Shown: positions 24,230 through 36,770, counted from the first letter of the stretch. The stretch: 64,000 bases of DNA from Reticulitermes lucifugus (GCA_026260175.1 JAKCWW010000334.1:1-64000); one strand, 5' to 3'. The notes: generated from the letters alone by a model not told the origin. Made by a program: numbers and translations.

Positions 24230-24660
24230 CTGCCTTTTATGGAACCCAGAGTTTCATTACCGTCCTCACAACAGCCTGTCTTTGGACCCTATCCTGAGCC
24301 AGATAAAACCAGTCTACAACCTCCTGTTCTATTTCTTTTCCCTCCAATCTGTGTTTATATGTTTTTCAAGTGATGTCTTTCCATTAGGTGATTCTATTAA
24401 GACTCTGTATGCCCTTATATTCTATTTAATGTATGCCACATGTCCTGTCCATATCATCCTCTTTCATTTGTTCATTATAACAATACATGGCAAAGAGTAC
24501 AAATGATGAAGCTCCTCATTATGCAACTTCCTCCAACCTCCTGTTACTTCCTTTCTCCTAGCTCCAAATGTTTTCCTCAGCATCATGTTATCAAACGTTA
24601 TCAATTTTATGGTTATGTGAGAGATTAAGTTTCATACCCAGACAAAACAACAGGCAAAAT
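24230..24660 (-). mobile_element. LINE 3' end, family with FGARRKEVTGGWRKLHN motif (copy 1)
   Basis: The minus strand reads MMLRKTFGARRKEVTGGWRK then LHNEELHHLYS, followed by a decayed coding end and a 3' tail. The same motif is present at 50320-50700 (plus), and its upstream part at 39550-39740 (minus). Many stops. Confidence 0.7.
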
Positions 24661-25129
24661 GTTAGTCCTAATACTTTAATCTGTATATTACATCTTATGA
24701 TGTAATCCTATCTTGTAACCTTGCACCTTAGTATGAGCACTGAAAAATTTCACATAATGTACATGTATGTATCGTGGTTTCTTGTTTGTATGAGGCCATG
24801 TGCAATGAATACACTTCTGGTTTATCCACAGTGACCCTCACTATTGTGTTCTTATTAATCTCTGCCCATCCTTGTCCCCAATGATGAGATTATAACAGTA
24901 AACACACACATTTCTTGCACAGTGTAGCAAACCAACAGACAAAACAATGCACATGGAAAACCATGACTGTGCTTATAACACGTTGCTTACAAACTCCATG
25001 CGCCAAGTTAAAGTAATCCTTCATATTCATCGACATGTTTAAAGTTCAATGGTAACTATGTTCTGGGATTAGACAACATGCTGTTTAGTTGATACTGGCA
25101 TCTCAGCAGAACTTGCTGCGTCCATCATC

Positions 25130-25370
25130 ATGGTATATTATGGAGGTTCCTGTGAAATTTCGATAAATATCTACCGAACTCCACAGCATTATATCCCAGA
25201 AGCAGCAAATTCATCTAAAATGTCAGTAAATATCTACCTGAGCGCATGTTGTCACATAAAAAAAAAAGAGGAGGTTCCTCTGAAACATTGTTACATAACT
25301 ACCAGACTACAAAATATCACATCCCAGAAGACAGTTAACTTCATCGTCACTGCTGTGAGAACATCATCTA
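25130..25370 (+). repeat. Family F1 repeat fragments, direct pair
   Basis: The segment from 25137 (GGAGGTTCCTGTGAAATTTC ... TATCCCAGAAGCAGCAAATT) is repeated from 25270 (GGAGGTTCCTCTGAAACATT ... CATCCCAGAAGACAGTTAAC). The second ends TCACTGCTGTGAGAAC, the family F1 terminus. A poly-A-like run separates them. Confidence 0.55.
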
Positions 25371-25384
25371 TGTCTGCATTATTT

Positions 25385-25492
25385 CAGGTTCCCACAGCAG
25401 TAACGACAAAGATTAACATCTTCTGGGATGTGATGCCATGTAATTTTGCAGTCTACTGACTAAATGGCATCACATCATAGAAGATGTTAATC
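25385..25492. repeat. Family F1 palindrome
   Basis: The F1 left end (CAGGTTCCCACAGCAGTAAC) is followed by arms 25411-25442 (GATTAACATCTTCTGGGATG...) and 25461-25492 (...ATAGAAGATGTTAATC) with 29 of 32 positions complementary and an 18-base loop. It abuts the previous F1 copy head to tail. Confidence 0.65.
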
Positions 25493-26328
25493 CTCACTCT
25501 GTTTACATTTTTTTATTATTTGTCTTGCCACATTATAGCTGTCAGGTCACTTATGTCCAGTTTTATGTCACCCCAATTCAATTTCAGTTTCTTTCCAAAA
25601 TGTCTAGACATTTCTCTTTGATAATGGTCATATATTTAAATTGTGGAATAAGTGTGGAGAGGAGAAGAAATAGTTTATGTACAGTTAGTCATTGTCCCTC
25701 ATATTGCTCAGTAAAAGGGAATAGTGCCATTAACTTGTAACTAACTTCCTTCTTTTTGGACCCTGAGGATGTCAAAGAACTAAGTCTGGGGGTGATCTGG
25801 AACTTTATTAAAAGGACACGGCTCTTATGACTTGGACTTTAGCTAAGTAGCACAAAAGGCCTGTCAAAGGCCTACATGCATTGGGACCGCAAGGGCTCGA
25901 CCCATTATTTACTCATTACTTGTAACTAACAAAACTCACATATGCATTCATACAATTAAAAATAGCGGGAAAAAATAATCACTACAATCATTTCTACCAA
26001 TTTCTGATTTTGTATAATGATGACGAAACAAAAGTAATAACTGTGAACTGGATATTTTCATAGTAAGGACTGGATATTTGTAAGCAAACAGAACAATAAG
26101 TTATAGCTTTATATACAGCTGAGTTTTTTATAAAAACCAAATCTTAAACAAGCTCATTACCTTTTAAATTTTAATATTTTCTAATAATTAAAGTTTTAGT
26201 TATTAATATTTCTGTATACATAGGATCAATGTTGAACTGGCCACTCTGTGTCCACTACCACAATATCTTTTACATGGAAGGATACATGCATTGCAGTCTA
26301 TAATCAAGATGTATACTCATATACCATG

Positions 26329-26410
26329 TACAGGACATACACAAATGAATGGTGCGGTTTCCATACTAAATACATAGTAAACCGCACCATTCGTTTGTGT
26401 ATGCCCTGTA
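26329..26410. repeat. Strong hairpin, 32-bp arms
   Basis: Arms 26329-26360 (TACAGGACATACACAAATGA...) and 26379-26410 pair at 30 of 32 positions around an 18-base loop. The hammerhead-like motif begins 18 bases beyond it. Confidence 0.8.
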
Positions 26411-26427
26411 TATTCCCTTGAATTTTA

Positions 26428-26467
26428 TCTCCCTGATGATGGTTCAATCAGAACCGAAACATGGAGA
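26428..26467 (+). ncRNA. Hammerhead-ribozyme-like motif, intact core
   Basis: TCTCC (26428-26432), CTGATGA (26433-26439), a hairpin GGTT...AACC, GAAAC (26456-26460), then GGAGA (26463-26467). TCTCC and GGAGA are perfect complements, as helix I requires. The helix III and cleavage-site region looks shortened, so self-cleavage is doubtful. Hammerheads of this type are known from Penelope-like elements. Confidence 0.5.
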
Positions 26468-27239
26468 AAGTATAACATAAAATAATGTGTAGATACATAT
26501 TGCCTGACAAGTGTATTATGTTGAATTTAATGAATATTGTAAATAGTATGTTTGTAAGGAAATTTGGAAAATGTCCTTTTTTAAATTCATCAATAGAATA
26601 AGTACTAGCAGCAAGGGGGTCTGGAAAGAGTACAGCATTCATCAACAGAGATGTTTATGTAGCCTGACCATGGACAAGCTTATTCTTGTTCTGCAACACA
26701 GCTGGACTATCAAAGCCTTTCTATGTGCAGTACTTTCAAAAGATTTTGACACACAGGCTAAAAATATTTCAAGAAAAAACAACTAAACATACGTGAAAAA
26801 TAATTAAAATAACTGTTCAGGAACATAACTAAGATGTGTATATGAAGGATGTTTGTTCCAAAACTTTGTACATGGATAAAAGGATTCATTACTAACGATA
26901 CAGTTCTTATTTAGAGCGTCTAACTTAAAAACTGTATTAAATAAAATTCATATTCTGAATTATATTTTTATAAATCCTGTGTCTCAGTATTAGAGCCTGA
27001 ATTTTGTTTTGTTTCCTGTATAAGCTACTAGGCTATTTAAAATATTCAGACTTGATCAGCTATGGCAATCAGAGGTTGTCAGGTCAAACTAGGCAACATT
27101 GATATTCTGAACAGACAGACAGATAAAATGCCTTAATATTACTCAATTTAAAAGTTTTATTCCAATGCCTGATGCACTGAGTTCACTGCTCAGGTTTCAT
27201 GTGGCCCATTCTACAGATGGAAGATAAAATGCATCTTAC

Positions 27240-27380
27240 GAGATCTGATGTTCTCACAGCAGCGTTGCTGAAGATTCAAGTTTTTGGGGTGTTACGCCTT
27301 GTTGACTGGTAAACAGTTTCCCGTGTTTCTAAGGACCATCAAGCCTTCATCTTCAGGACACTATGATCCTTCAAAAGGTT
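27240..27380. repeat. Family F1 left half
   Basis: It starts GAGATCTGATGTTCTCACAG, continues CAGCGTTGCTGAAGATTCAA and GACTGGTAAACAGTTTCCC, matching the inverse of the right half at 8940-9165. A minus-strand hammerhead-like core lies at 27356-27325 (CTGAAGA, AAGG...CCTT, AGAAAC). Confidence 0.6.
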
Positions 27381-27440
27381 TGGATCTCTTTATTGGTAAT
27401 TTTTCTATTCTTATCTACCCCCTCCCCTTACCCCTCCCCG

Positions 27441-27730
27441 GCAGCAGGAAAAATATAGTCAGTATAGCGACTAGGCTACAGGATAGACAATTTGTGGTTC
27501 GAATCCCAGCAGCAGCAAATTTTGTTCTGAAAAATGTGCAGACTGGTTTTGGGGCCCACCCAGCCTCCTAGTCAACAGGTATCAGGGAGCTCTTTCCCCG
27601 GGGGTTAAGCGGCCGGAACATGAGGCTGACCATTTACCTCCACCTAGTGCCAAGGTTAAGAATGAATGGAGCTGTACTTTAACTCTCACTCTATGGCTTC
27701 ATGGCATGTACAGGGACAACTTCCTATCCG
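27441..27730 (+). mobile_element. SINE, main family, old copy
   Basis: TATAGTCAGTATAGCGACTA and GTGGTTCGAATCCCAGCAGC mark the head. The body has CCACCCAGCCTCCTAGTCAA, ATTTACCTCCACCTAGTGCC and GGCTTCATGGCATGTACAGG. Confidence 0.75.
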
Positions 27731-29153
27731 CCAATTTTTTTCCTCTCTGCTCCTTTACATACTCCTGTCTTATCCCTGGAAGGTTTCCCCCTGTTCTGGA
27801 CATCCTACCTTAAGGTTTTTGAAGCTGGAGACAGTAACATTTTTGAAAGAGCCTACATATACATTACCATCACGCACAAACAGAATTCACACAAGTGTAC
27901 ACATAATTACAGAGATGAATACACAATTCAGTCTCCAATGTTATCCATGTGTGGTTTGCTTTAATGTCATGTTACTTTAATATCACAGCTAAGATGTAAG
28001 AGCTATATCACACAATGTGCAAATTATTAATTTCAATTATACACAAAATTAATTAGTTTCCAAATTCTTACAGTGCAGATGCAAGAAGTGTATAAAAACT
28101 ATATACAAACTACATGCATGCATGAATGTTAACAGTTTCAATAAACAGACAAGGCCAGAGTTATTGTTCACATTAAGCAGTAAAACTCTGAAAGCCTTCC
28201 AGACAAAATACTACTAAAGTATCTGAATAAAAGAGAAAATTGTGCTCGTCTCTTATGTTACAAGTATTTCACTGACCAGCAGTGCAATGACTCTCTTTGT
28301 CCCATTGCAATGAATGAATATTAATTGATAGCTTTATGATTTAAAGTAGTGTAGAGCAAACTTTTATGCATAAAGTTTATATGAAAACAGTAAAAGTGTA
28401 CTTGTTTCAATGAAAATTTATTTTATATTAAGAGTTTAAAAGACTAAAATTGCCCTTCATTAATTATTAATATTACTGAAATAAAGTTAACATAATAATT
28501 ATTTATAATTTGATATTTATGACTTACATCATTTTTGAGGAATGGAAGAATGTCAATGAGAAGCATGCCACTGTCTGTTACTAATATATTTTTTTAAGAA
28601 ATGCAGAATTCAATTCTACAAAATTATAACTGAAATACACATGCACCAGTTATTATTACAACACTTGGAACTGAAAGAATATGGGGAATGATGAAGGTTA
28701 ATATTTCATATTTTTTTCACTCTGCCCACTGTAAAGTTTCCAAAAGGATGTTGCCATTCAATATGCATGAAGCCACTACAAATTAAATATTGCTTATGGA
28801 GTTTAACTATGGATGTTAAGTTCACCAAATCACTCAAAAATCGCCCTTCATTCTGGCAGGCCATGGGTTGTTCATTGCATTGGCAAGGTACTTGTAAGAT
28901 CCTACATTTTTTTTATTTTTGATATTATTCATATTCATATGCTCAACGTAACATTACAAAAAACAGGAATAATAACCTGTTTTGAAATCACTGACCTTTG
29001 AAGTCCTGTGATTTTTATAAAATTGTATCATCTGTTCTACCAAATAATTTGACTAAGTCAAACCATTTCATACAAATCTTCAATCTGCTTTAAGGTGAAA
29101 CCATAATAATTACACAGAAGCATATATCTGTACTTGTATTTAGAAGGAAAGTA

Positions 29154-29155
<2 letters not shown>

Positions 29156-29193
<38 letters not shown>
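29156..29193. repeat. (GAAA)n microsatellite
   Basis: About nine tandem GAAA units. Confidence 0.95.
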
Positions 29194-29859
29194 GTTTTGC
29201 AGCTTCATGTGCACATAATGTGGAAATTATGCCTAAGCATTCTGTCTTGAAAATATCTGACAGCATGAACTCACATTTTGCGAGACCTTCAAGTCATATG
29301 GAGGTGCATAGTGAACAGAATGCTTAAATTGTCTCTCTTTTATAGAGTTTAAACAAGCTGTGTACTTTCACATCATTTCCACAATTACAAAATTTCACTG
29401 GTCTAAGCTACCCATCCTTCCATTGGAACACGGTTCAATCCAACCAGGAAGTGAGTTACACTTAGAGAATTATGTGGGACTACATGAGGTATAACAAAGT
29501 ACAGCAAAGTAGCTGACATTTTAAGAGGGTAATTTTGAATAATTATGTTAATGACTGTAACAGCTCCCATTTCAAGTTCAATGTCTTAAAAACATATTGC
29601 TTTCAATTTGATTACACCTTGTATTCAGCATTTTCTCTTAAAATAAACTACTTTTAACTAGTTTTAAAGAGGGATAAAATGAGAACGTTAAAAATGGCAA
29701 AAACTCCAAATAAATTAATTATGCTGATAAAAAAATAATTTTGATATAAATTTCAAAATAAATGTATTCTATGCAATTCTGAAGACGTTATATTACATTT
29801 GAAATAATTTACTTCATGAAATTTGTCCACTGTCCTGTGTTAAAAATAAATCCTACATT

Positions 29860-30012
29860 TTGGAAATAGAAACGGTCCCCGTCCTCAGGCTAGAAATAAG
29901 GTTACCACCTACTCGGCTGGACCTGATAAGTAAATCTATTAGCAACTTCTGGGTACATTGAGCATTAACCTTACTTTTACCCTGAGGACAAAGACTGATC
30001 CTGTTCCCCAAA
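29860..30012. repeat. Inverted repeat, family F3 (old copy)
   Basis: CGTCCTCAGGCTAGAAATAA then GGTTACCACCTACTCGGCTG on the left is mirrored by ATTAACCTTACTTTTACCCT then GAGGACA on the right. The motif matches 48342-48381. Confidence 0.6.
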
Positions 30013-31783
30013 CATAGGACCTTCATTTTTAACATGGGATGATAGACAAAGACCATAAAGTACATGATTCCAAACAGAAATTTATATTCCTTTATGAGAC
30101 ATTAACTCATAGAAAAGTTCACAAATATATTGTACAAGATGTTAAACATTAAACATTGTATTAAAATTTTCTTTCATTTAATAAAGGTGTCATTTCCAAG
30201 ATAAGCAGATCACAATAACAGCATGGATTTCTTACTGGTCAAAGTAATCTAAAATTCTGTCTTTGATTTTGACGCACACTTCCACAGAAAATAAGACATA
30301 TAAACAAATGCAAAAATGAATATGGCATGCAGATACATATAAAAATTGGTAATGTGGAATTCTGGCAGAGGTTATATGACTTCTGATACAAACTGAAATT
30401 AAAATCAAAAAGGAATCAAAAGCGCTTCTAATGGGGAAATATTCTTATGTAGTGTTCTACATATTATAAATTCTGGAAATGTAAAATTAATTTGTCATTT
30501 TAGGAGTCTGTTAATTAGGATATTAACATTTCAGAGATTAACTTTTAAAAATTATTCTTCTAGCACTACTTTAACTCATACTTTGTAAGAATTTCAAAAC
30601 ATATTTTTCCCTCACATTTAGTAGAAATTTATTACAGAATTAATAAGATTAACAATACACGTACATTTGTAGATGAATTTGCCAAGTATACTGGGAAGCC
30701 ATGGTCCTTTTCAGGTATGTTATGAGATATTAGAGTTGTGTGATATATATGTTCATTGTGCATATGTATCATGAGAGCATGCGGACAACATGTATAAAGT
30801 AGAAAACAAAAACCCAAAACAAACAATATGAGTGAGAGAGCGAGCGTAATTGTTAGTGACTAAATTACCTCATGGCTACGCTCACAACGTGCTAGGTGGA
30901 ATTTTCACAGGTAGAATTTGCGTTTCCTGCAACGACATAGAGTGAATCAAGCTTTGGATTGGTGGATTGAGAAAAAGCAATGTTTGTTATCATATTTAAA
31001 GTGATATATATAGGTTTTATGTTAGAAGAATATTAAAAAATAAATTTATTAGTAAATTCTATGAGCAATTTTAAATGTTTCTGGATAAAATTATCTTGAA
31101 AAATCAATTAGTTGGCATGTAGTTTAATTATTCTTGAACACTATTTGTGATCATTTGAATGTCAAAATTGATTGTTTACAACTTCTACAAATGTTTCTGT
31201 TCAAATAATCTTGAAATTTTAATTACATGTTGTGACTTATTTCAGAATTCTGTGGGAACTGTGCCATATCATATGTAAACTGATGATTAAAGGCTGAGAT
31301 CTTATGTATGACTCTTCAACAGAAAGCTTATCATCTGACTTAAAATATCTCTCTGTCTGCGGAGGTCACATACAAGTATTATTTTCGTTGAGAAACAGGG
31401 TGCTTTTAGATAACAGGCTCTGAGTCAATTATCAGTATTCTATTACCATGTCTGGATAAGATACTCGTTTTTAACAGTCACATTATCTGCTTTTGATCTT
31501 TGATGTTAACACTGGCAACAATTAAATGGACTTTAATAGTATTAGTAATAGTATTAGTGTTTGCAGTAATGCAGAACAGGACACATTTTGGTCCTACTGC
31601 TGCAGCTTTTTCAAACATGGCAAAATGATCATAATGAATACTGACCCTACTTTCCTATATCATATTACCATACCATATTGCATGTTACTAAAAACTGTAT
31701 AGCCTTTTTACCTTACCCAGGTGGTACCTACTAATATAATGGTCCACATTTCTACATGTACTGTGGTGTATTGCATTCTGTGA

Positions 31784-32160
31784 GTTCCAGCTTTCACACA
31801 GGCCACTCTGTGGCCGGACATGCAGTTGTCGGCGACTGCCAGGCCATTGGGTCTTCAGAAGAGACACTAAGTGGCTGGGTGACTGACACTGTGGCCGATC
31901 AGTGGCTCTCCCCACCAGCAGCTGGGACACTTCCTTGTGGCTGGGCCACTGCACACAACATTATGAGAGCATTGATGCGAGCCACAGCAGTGCCCAAAAC
32001 AATTAACAGAAGTGTGTTTGATGTGGAAAGATTCACTGTAGAGATTCTGTCCTGGCCTGTGATGTCACAGCTACAGAAGTCCCGCAATGACACTTACGTG
32101 TCTGTGGCTGGATCACTGTGTCTCATATACACAGTGGCCTGTGTGAAAGCAGCCTAACTC
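31784..32160. mobile_element. GC-rich non-autonomous DNA transposon (MITE-like)
   Basis: Inverted termini: GAGTTCCAGCTTTCACACAG then GCCACTCTG at the left, and CAGTGGCCTGTGTGAAAGCA then GCCTAACTC at the right. The interior is clearly GC-richer than the surrounding intron and is open for about 130 codons on the plus strand, but shows no transposase motif. No clean target-site duplication was identified. Confidence 0.6.
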
Positions 32161-32432
32161 ATCTCGTGACAATTAACCCCTTATTTTGCAACTGCAAAAC
32201 CAAAAAAGGAGCAGTATAACAGGCTAGGCAGAGCACGAAAACGTCGTAAGTTCTGCACTGTATATAAATGGGGAATGTGTTCCCACATACTGCAGACTGA
32301 ACTTATTTAAAATTGTCACAAACTTCAAAACAATTTAATTCATTATCTTAATATTAAATTTCTCAAAGTACAACATTTTAAAATTTCTTTGAACTTATAT
32401 TAATAAATCTATATGCATACATTAATTGAGAA

Positions 32433-32480
32433 TGAAAATTTCAAAGCTTCAGTTTAGCATACTAATGCGCTTTTCATCAG
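32433..32480 (-). ncRNA. Possible hammerhead-like motif with long stem II
   Basis: The minus strand has CTGATGA (32480-32474), AAAGC directly after it, an inner GCAT...ATGC hairpin, GCTTT, then GAAA. AAAGC and GCTTT are perfect complements placed where stem II should be. Helix I and III partners are not evident, so chance is possible. Confidence 0.25.
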
Positions 32481-33194
32481 ATAACACCCCCCCCCCATGT
32501 TAATAAATAAATAAATGTAATTTAACGCAGATATAATTATGCAATTGTTTTTAATGCAAAGAGTTTTTGCTGAAATAAACTTAAAATCTGAAATATTACA
32601 AAGAGAATAACATTAAAATAATTTTTAAAAATTAAAATAAAACATCATAATAAATTATATCAGTAAAACTATGGAAAAACTTGTGTAATTATAAGATGTG
32701 GGTAAAATAAATAGAACTGACGAATGTTGCAAATGTAATGCTCACAGACATGTGTGAGACCAAGAAGATAGGATGTGAGGTGTGTTTTCTTACACCAAAC
32801 AGTTACCATGCAGTGCCTCTCAGCAAAATGCAAACAATTTAAAGTGCTACAATACCAACTGTCTAATCAGCTACAACGTAACAGATAGTAATGAAGGCAG
32901 TATGGATTCTGTTTGTCAACATCTGTACAGGTCAATGACTGAAACACACATAACCTTAGTGTCATGTGTTCTAGAGAACACATATATCAAACTAGAAGAG
33001 CATGAAACCCATGGTCAAATTATAACATCCAAGATCCGCATTAACCAAGTCATATGCTTGCTCTCTGTGGATATTTCAATTCAAAATTAAGTTTGATGGA
33101 ACATTCACATTAAATTAATTTTTGTTGGCGTTTAAATAAATGTCATAAAAAACACTAGCAGGTCACAGAATTTTAAAATATATGCCATGATGGT

Positions 33195-33327
33195 AAATGG
33201 GGGAGTGGAAGAGCAGCTCCACTCATTCTTAACCTTAGCACTTGATGGTGATCAGTGGTCAGCTTCATGCCCCAGCTGCTTCACTCCCAGTACCCATGGA
33301 ATACAGGGCTGGGTGGACCCCCAGACA
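33195..33327 (-). mobile_element. SINE fragment, main family
   Basis: Inverted body only: GAGCAGCTCCACTCATTCTT, GATCAGTGGTCAGCTTCATG and GGGCTGGGTGGACCCCCAG. The tRNA-like head is missing. Confidence 0.65.
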
Positions 33328-33911
33328 TTACAAGTGAAAGTATGATATCAGTAATTGCCAATCAACACTGTGTCATATCCTGCAAGACTTCATTCAATCT
33401 TCGAGTTTCAAGTATTTATTGTTACTTTAATAATTATTTTAACTGACAAGAAAATTATAAGTGTGAAATGGTAGGATAATCAGTGAATAATCAACCAAAG
33501 AGGAAGCAGTCATGTTCAAATCTTACATATTATCATGACAATCACTTGGCAGGACCAGGTCAAACTACAAATAGCTCAGAAATTATAACTGTTCTCTGAA
33601 CCAAGATTTAACCCCAGATGTTCTTAATAAAAAACCGAAGTAGTACCAACTTAACTGAAATGTGGTATTAGAAAATGAATATATACTACCAACTTGTAAT
33701 ATTTTAGGTTTGCAGCAGAAGACACGAGTTTAAAAAAAGAAATGTCTTTCTGCTGGCCATAGAAAGGGTTAGAAGGTAAACACAGTATTATGTAAGTATT
33801 TCTTTCAACATGACATACATCTGACATCTGATGCAGTAGCAGCTTTGCTTCAGATGTCAGTGATAGGTTAAATGCTGTATTACAATTGCTATAATTATAT
33901 CAAGAAGTCTG

Positions 33912-34016
33912 GATGAGATCTGCGCTCTTCTGGGATATTATGCAGTGTCAAATGGTATAAGTAAAGGATTACCATTCAACGCTGCGTAATATTCCAGAAG
34001 AGCGCAGATCTTATCA
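33912..34016. repeat. Family F1 palindrome, compact
   Basis: GATGAGATCTGCGCTCTTCT on the left pairs with AGAAGAGCGCAGATCTTATC on the right. Arms are about 46 bases, with a short centre (33958-33969). Confidence 0.75.
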
Positions 34017-34475
34017 ACATCGCAGCGGTAGCCTGAAATCAAATAATTCTGGATGTTAAGTGCATGTTTAACACACTTTCAACATCAAGCCAACTAGATA
34101 CTTGGCCCACATGTGCAGCCTACACAGTTCGAGCCTGAATATATAGTTACAGCATTATGTTAAAACTCATTCTGTGTGTACGTGGCCTACTGCAAATGGG
34201 AAAAATTATTCTCTGGACTTATGCCTTTCTCTTTGCCTTATTTTCTACACATTTCATTTACATGTAATCACACTAGTCCATGACGTTTACAAGAAGTAAT
34301 CTAATTTAGTAAATTAACCTTACAGTTAAGTTTAACACAAACATAATGTTATAATCAATGACAATACCGGAATTTTGATCATCTATGAACATCTTTATAA
34401 AACTAATGATCCAAAATGTGCTTCTCATGCTGATTACATTTTAACTACCAAGCCAGTAGAGAATAAACTACCAAA

Positions 34476-34594
34476 CTAACAAATCAACTAAGCAACCAAC
34501 CAACAAACCAACTGACTGACAAACTAGCCAACCAAATGACTAGCCAATCAACCAACCAACCAACTGAACGAACGAATGAACAAACAAACAAACA
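34476..34594. repeat. Imperfect tetranucleotide array (AACC/AACT/AAAC)
   Basis: A run of about 30 four-base units drifting from CAAC through CTGA and CCAA to GAAC and AAAC. Confidence 0.85.
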
Positions 34595-35764
34595 GCAAAT
34601 TCTTGAAATTATGGAATCTGCAGTTTCAATAAAGTTAAATAGTCCATCCACAATTGGATTATAGACTAAGGAGCCTGATTCCATATTCTAAGTATCCATA
34701 TTAACAATGACCTACTAAGCAGTATATCCTGCAAATAGTCAGTGTCTACAAGTTTTACAATTCAAATTTGTACGCATCTATACCTTGGCCTCTATATCCT
34801 TCCTGTCTGCCATCTACAATTATGAATTCATGTCCCATCTCTGCCAATCTCCTAACACAATTGCTATATAAAAAATAACAACTTCTCCAACTAAAAAAAA
34901 AAAATGAATGCCATGCAACAAGTTATGTGGCAGTAACTTGAAGATACACAGGCATCCAAAATTATAACCCCAAATCACCACCCTCCATAGCCATATCAAT
35001 TAAATAATCATGTATTCAAATAAAAATTAAAGCCCTTACTAGGCCAATGAACTAATCCATGAAGGCACAAAGTAGCATAGATATAAGTCCCCAGAAATTT
35101 CCATATAAGGGATCAGTTTAATTCTCCAGCCACGTATGGTAGACATCCTGCCCACCAAAATTAAAGTACTATATATGTGTCAGTTGAAGGGGGAGAAGGT
35201 TTTGCAATATCTTGCTCTGTACTTGGAATTTGAAGTATGATATTATCACTTCTCCTCTGAAATCGTCAAAGACAGTATTTTCCTGTGAAATATTGGTACC
35301 CAAGCAATGGACTGTACAGGGTCATAATCCAGAAGGTCATAATATGAATAATCAACTAGCTGGCTGTTATGATTTATGAATACTGAACCACAGAACACTG
35401 AGAAACTTTATGTGGTCCATGCTAGTTATTTTACGTCACATTATGAATTCAGTAGGTTTCATAATGTTGAATGCAACATGGGAGCATTAGAGTAAGATGA
35501 AAGAAATAAAGGATCGGTTTATCTTAATGCATTATCTTAATATCATGGGGACAGCTGAACAAAAGCACAAAACCACTTGGTCAGGAGAGTAGGTCCCAAA
35601 AGCAGGTACCCCACGGAGTGAATCATATGCCATACTATTGTGTCACATCATTCAGTTGCCTATTGTTACTTGTAATTATTGCTTTCCTTTGGAAATTCCA
35701 TCTACTGAAGGCAGTCAGCACTTTTACTGTATTTTTGTTACTGAATATTTGCTGTAGCTGCCAT

Positions 35765-35816
35765 GTGTGTGTGTGAGTGCATTATTTGTGTGTGTGTGTG
35801 TGTGTGTCTGTCTGTC
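35765..35816. repeat. (GT)n microsatellite
   Basis: Two GT blocks separated by a short interruption. Confidence 0.9.
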
Positions 35817-36044
35817 ACTGAGTCTGTTACACAGTGCTCTAGTCATGGCATTCCTCTACCAGTCTTTGGTAGGGAAATAAGCAATGAAATAAGAGGACAG
35901 AACCCTATTTGAAGGAAACATCATTTTGAAATTTGCCAGAGAAGACTAACAAATCCCATCAGCCAAGTTCTGAAGTATATACCAAATTCAGCTTCATGTT
36001 AACTACTGGGGGTTTGGTTTTTTAAAAACTGGGTAAGGCATTGT

Positions 36045-36160
36045 GAAATCTGAAGTTCTTACAGCGGAGTTACAAAATATGACGCCGTGTCAACTGGTAA
36101 AGAGTTACCAACTTTTTCGCAAAGCTTGATGCCTCCATGTTAATGATCCAAGCAGTCTAC
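36045..36160. repeat. Family F1 left half, degenerate
   Basis: GTGAAATCTGAAGTTCTTAC then AGCGGAGTTACAAAATATGA and GCCGTGTCAACTGGTAAAGA follow the F1 left-arm order. The right half is absent. Confidence 0.5.
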
Positions 36161-36734
36161 TAGTTTAACAATGAATTTGGAGGTAACTATTTACCAATAG
36201 TCATATCTCAGATGACTTGCATCTTCTATGTAAGGCAGTCTAAATTTACGGAACTACCAATAATTAGTTGTCTTAATAAATTCAGTTGATTGGTAGTGCA
36301 TAGAGAAATTGAAAAACCATCTGCTAAGGCATAAATAATTAATAGTGATGAATTACTAAGCTTATTTAGCACTGATGCCAACAATAATGTGAAAGATGGA
36401 AAAATTACACACTAAAGGACAGAGCAAACCCCTAGGAAACATTCATAAATTTATGCATTATAAATTCCACACAAATCACGTGAGGACAGGACCATGTTTC
36501 AGGGCAAACAAACCGATGCTCTTACCACTAAAACTCTATGAGCCTTTAATAACAATAATTATATGTTACCAATGTTTGGAACAGATATGACTGATATTTA
36601 ACAAAGCAAATCTGTTCAGACGTTAACAGCTAAATTTTATATTATTTTCACCGTGCATTTTCATTTAATGTTTCACAAACCAACTAAATGCACATTTATT
36701 GATACTATTTTATATAGTTACTAATTACCCCTAC

Positions 36735-36770
36735 ATATGTTTCAGTCCTTCATAGACCATCATCAGGGTT
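36735..36770 (-). ncRNA. Hammerhead-ribozyme-like motif, left arm, intact core
   Basis: On the minus strand, CTGATGA (36766-36760), a GGTC...GACT hairpin, GAAAC (36743-36739), then ATATGTA and GGGGT. ACATATGT can form the very short helix III of Penelope-type hammerheads, GTA fits the NUH cleavage triplet, and GGGGT can pair with a C run before the core. Confidence 0.5.

Noticed and set aside
31756-32157. A 133-codon plus-strand frame
   Set aside because: It lies inside an element with inverted ends, has no recognisable domain, and lies antisense within an intron. Composition alone explains the open frame.
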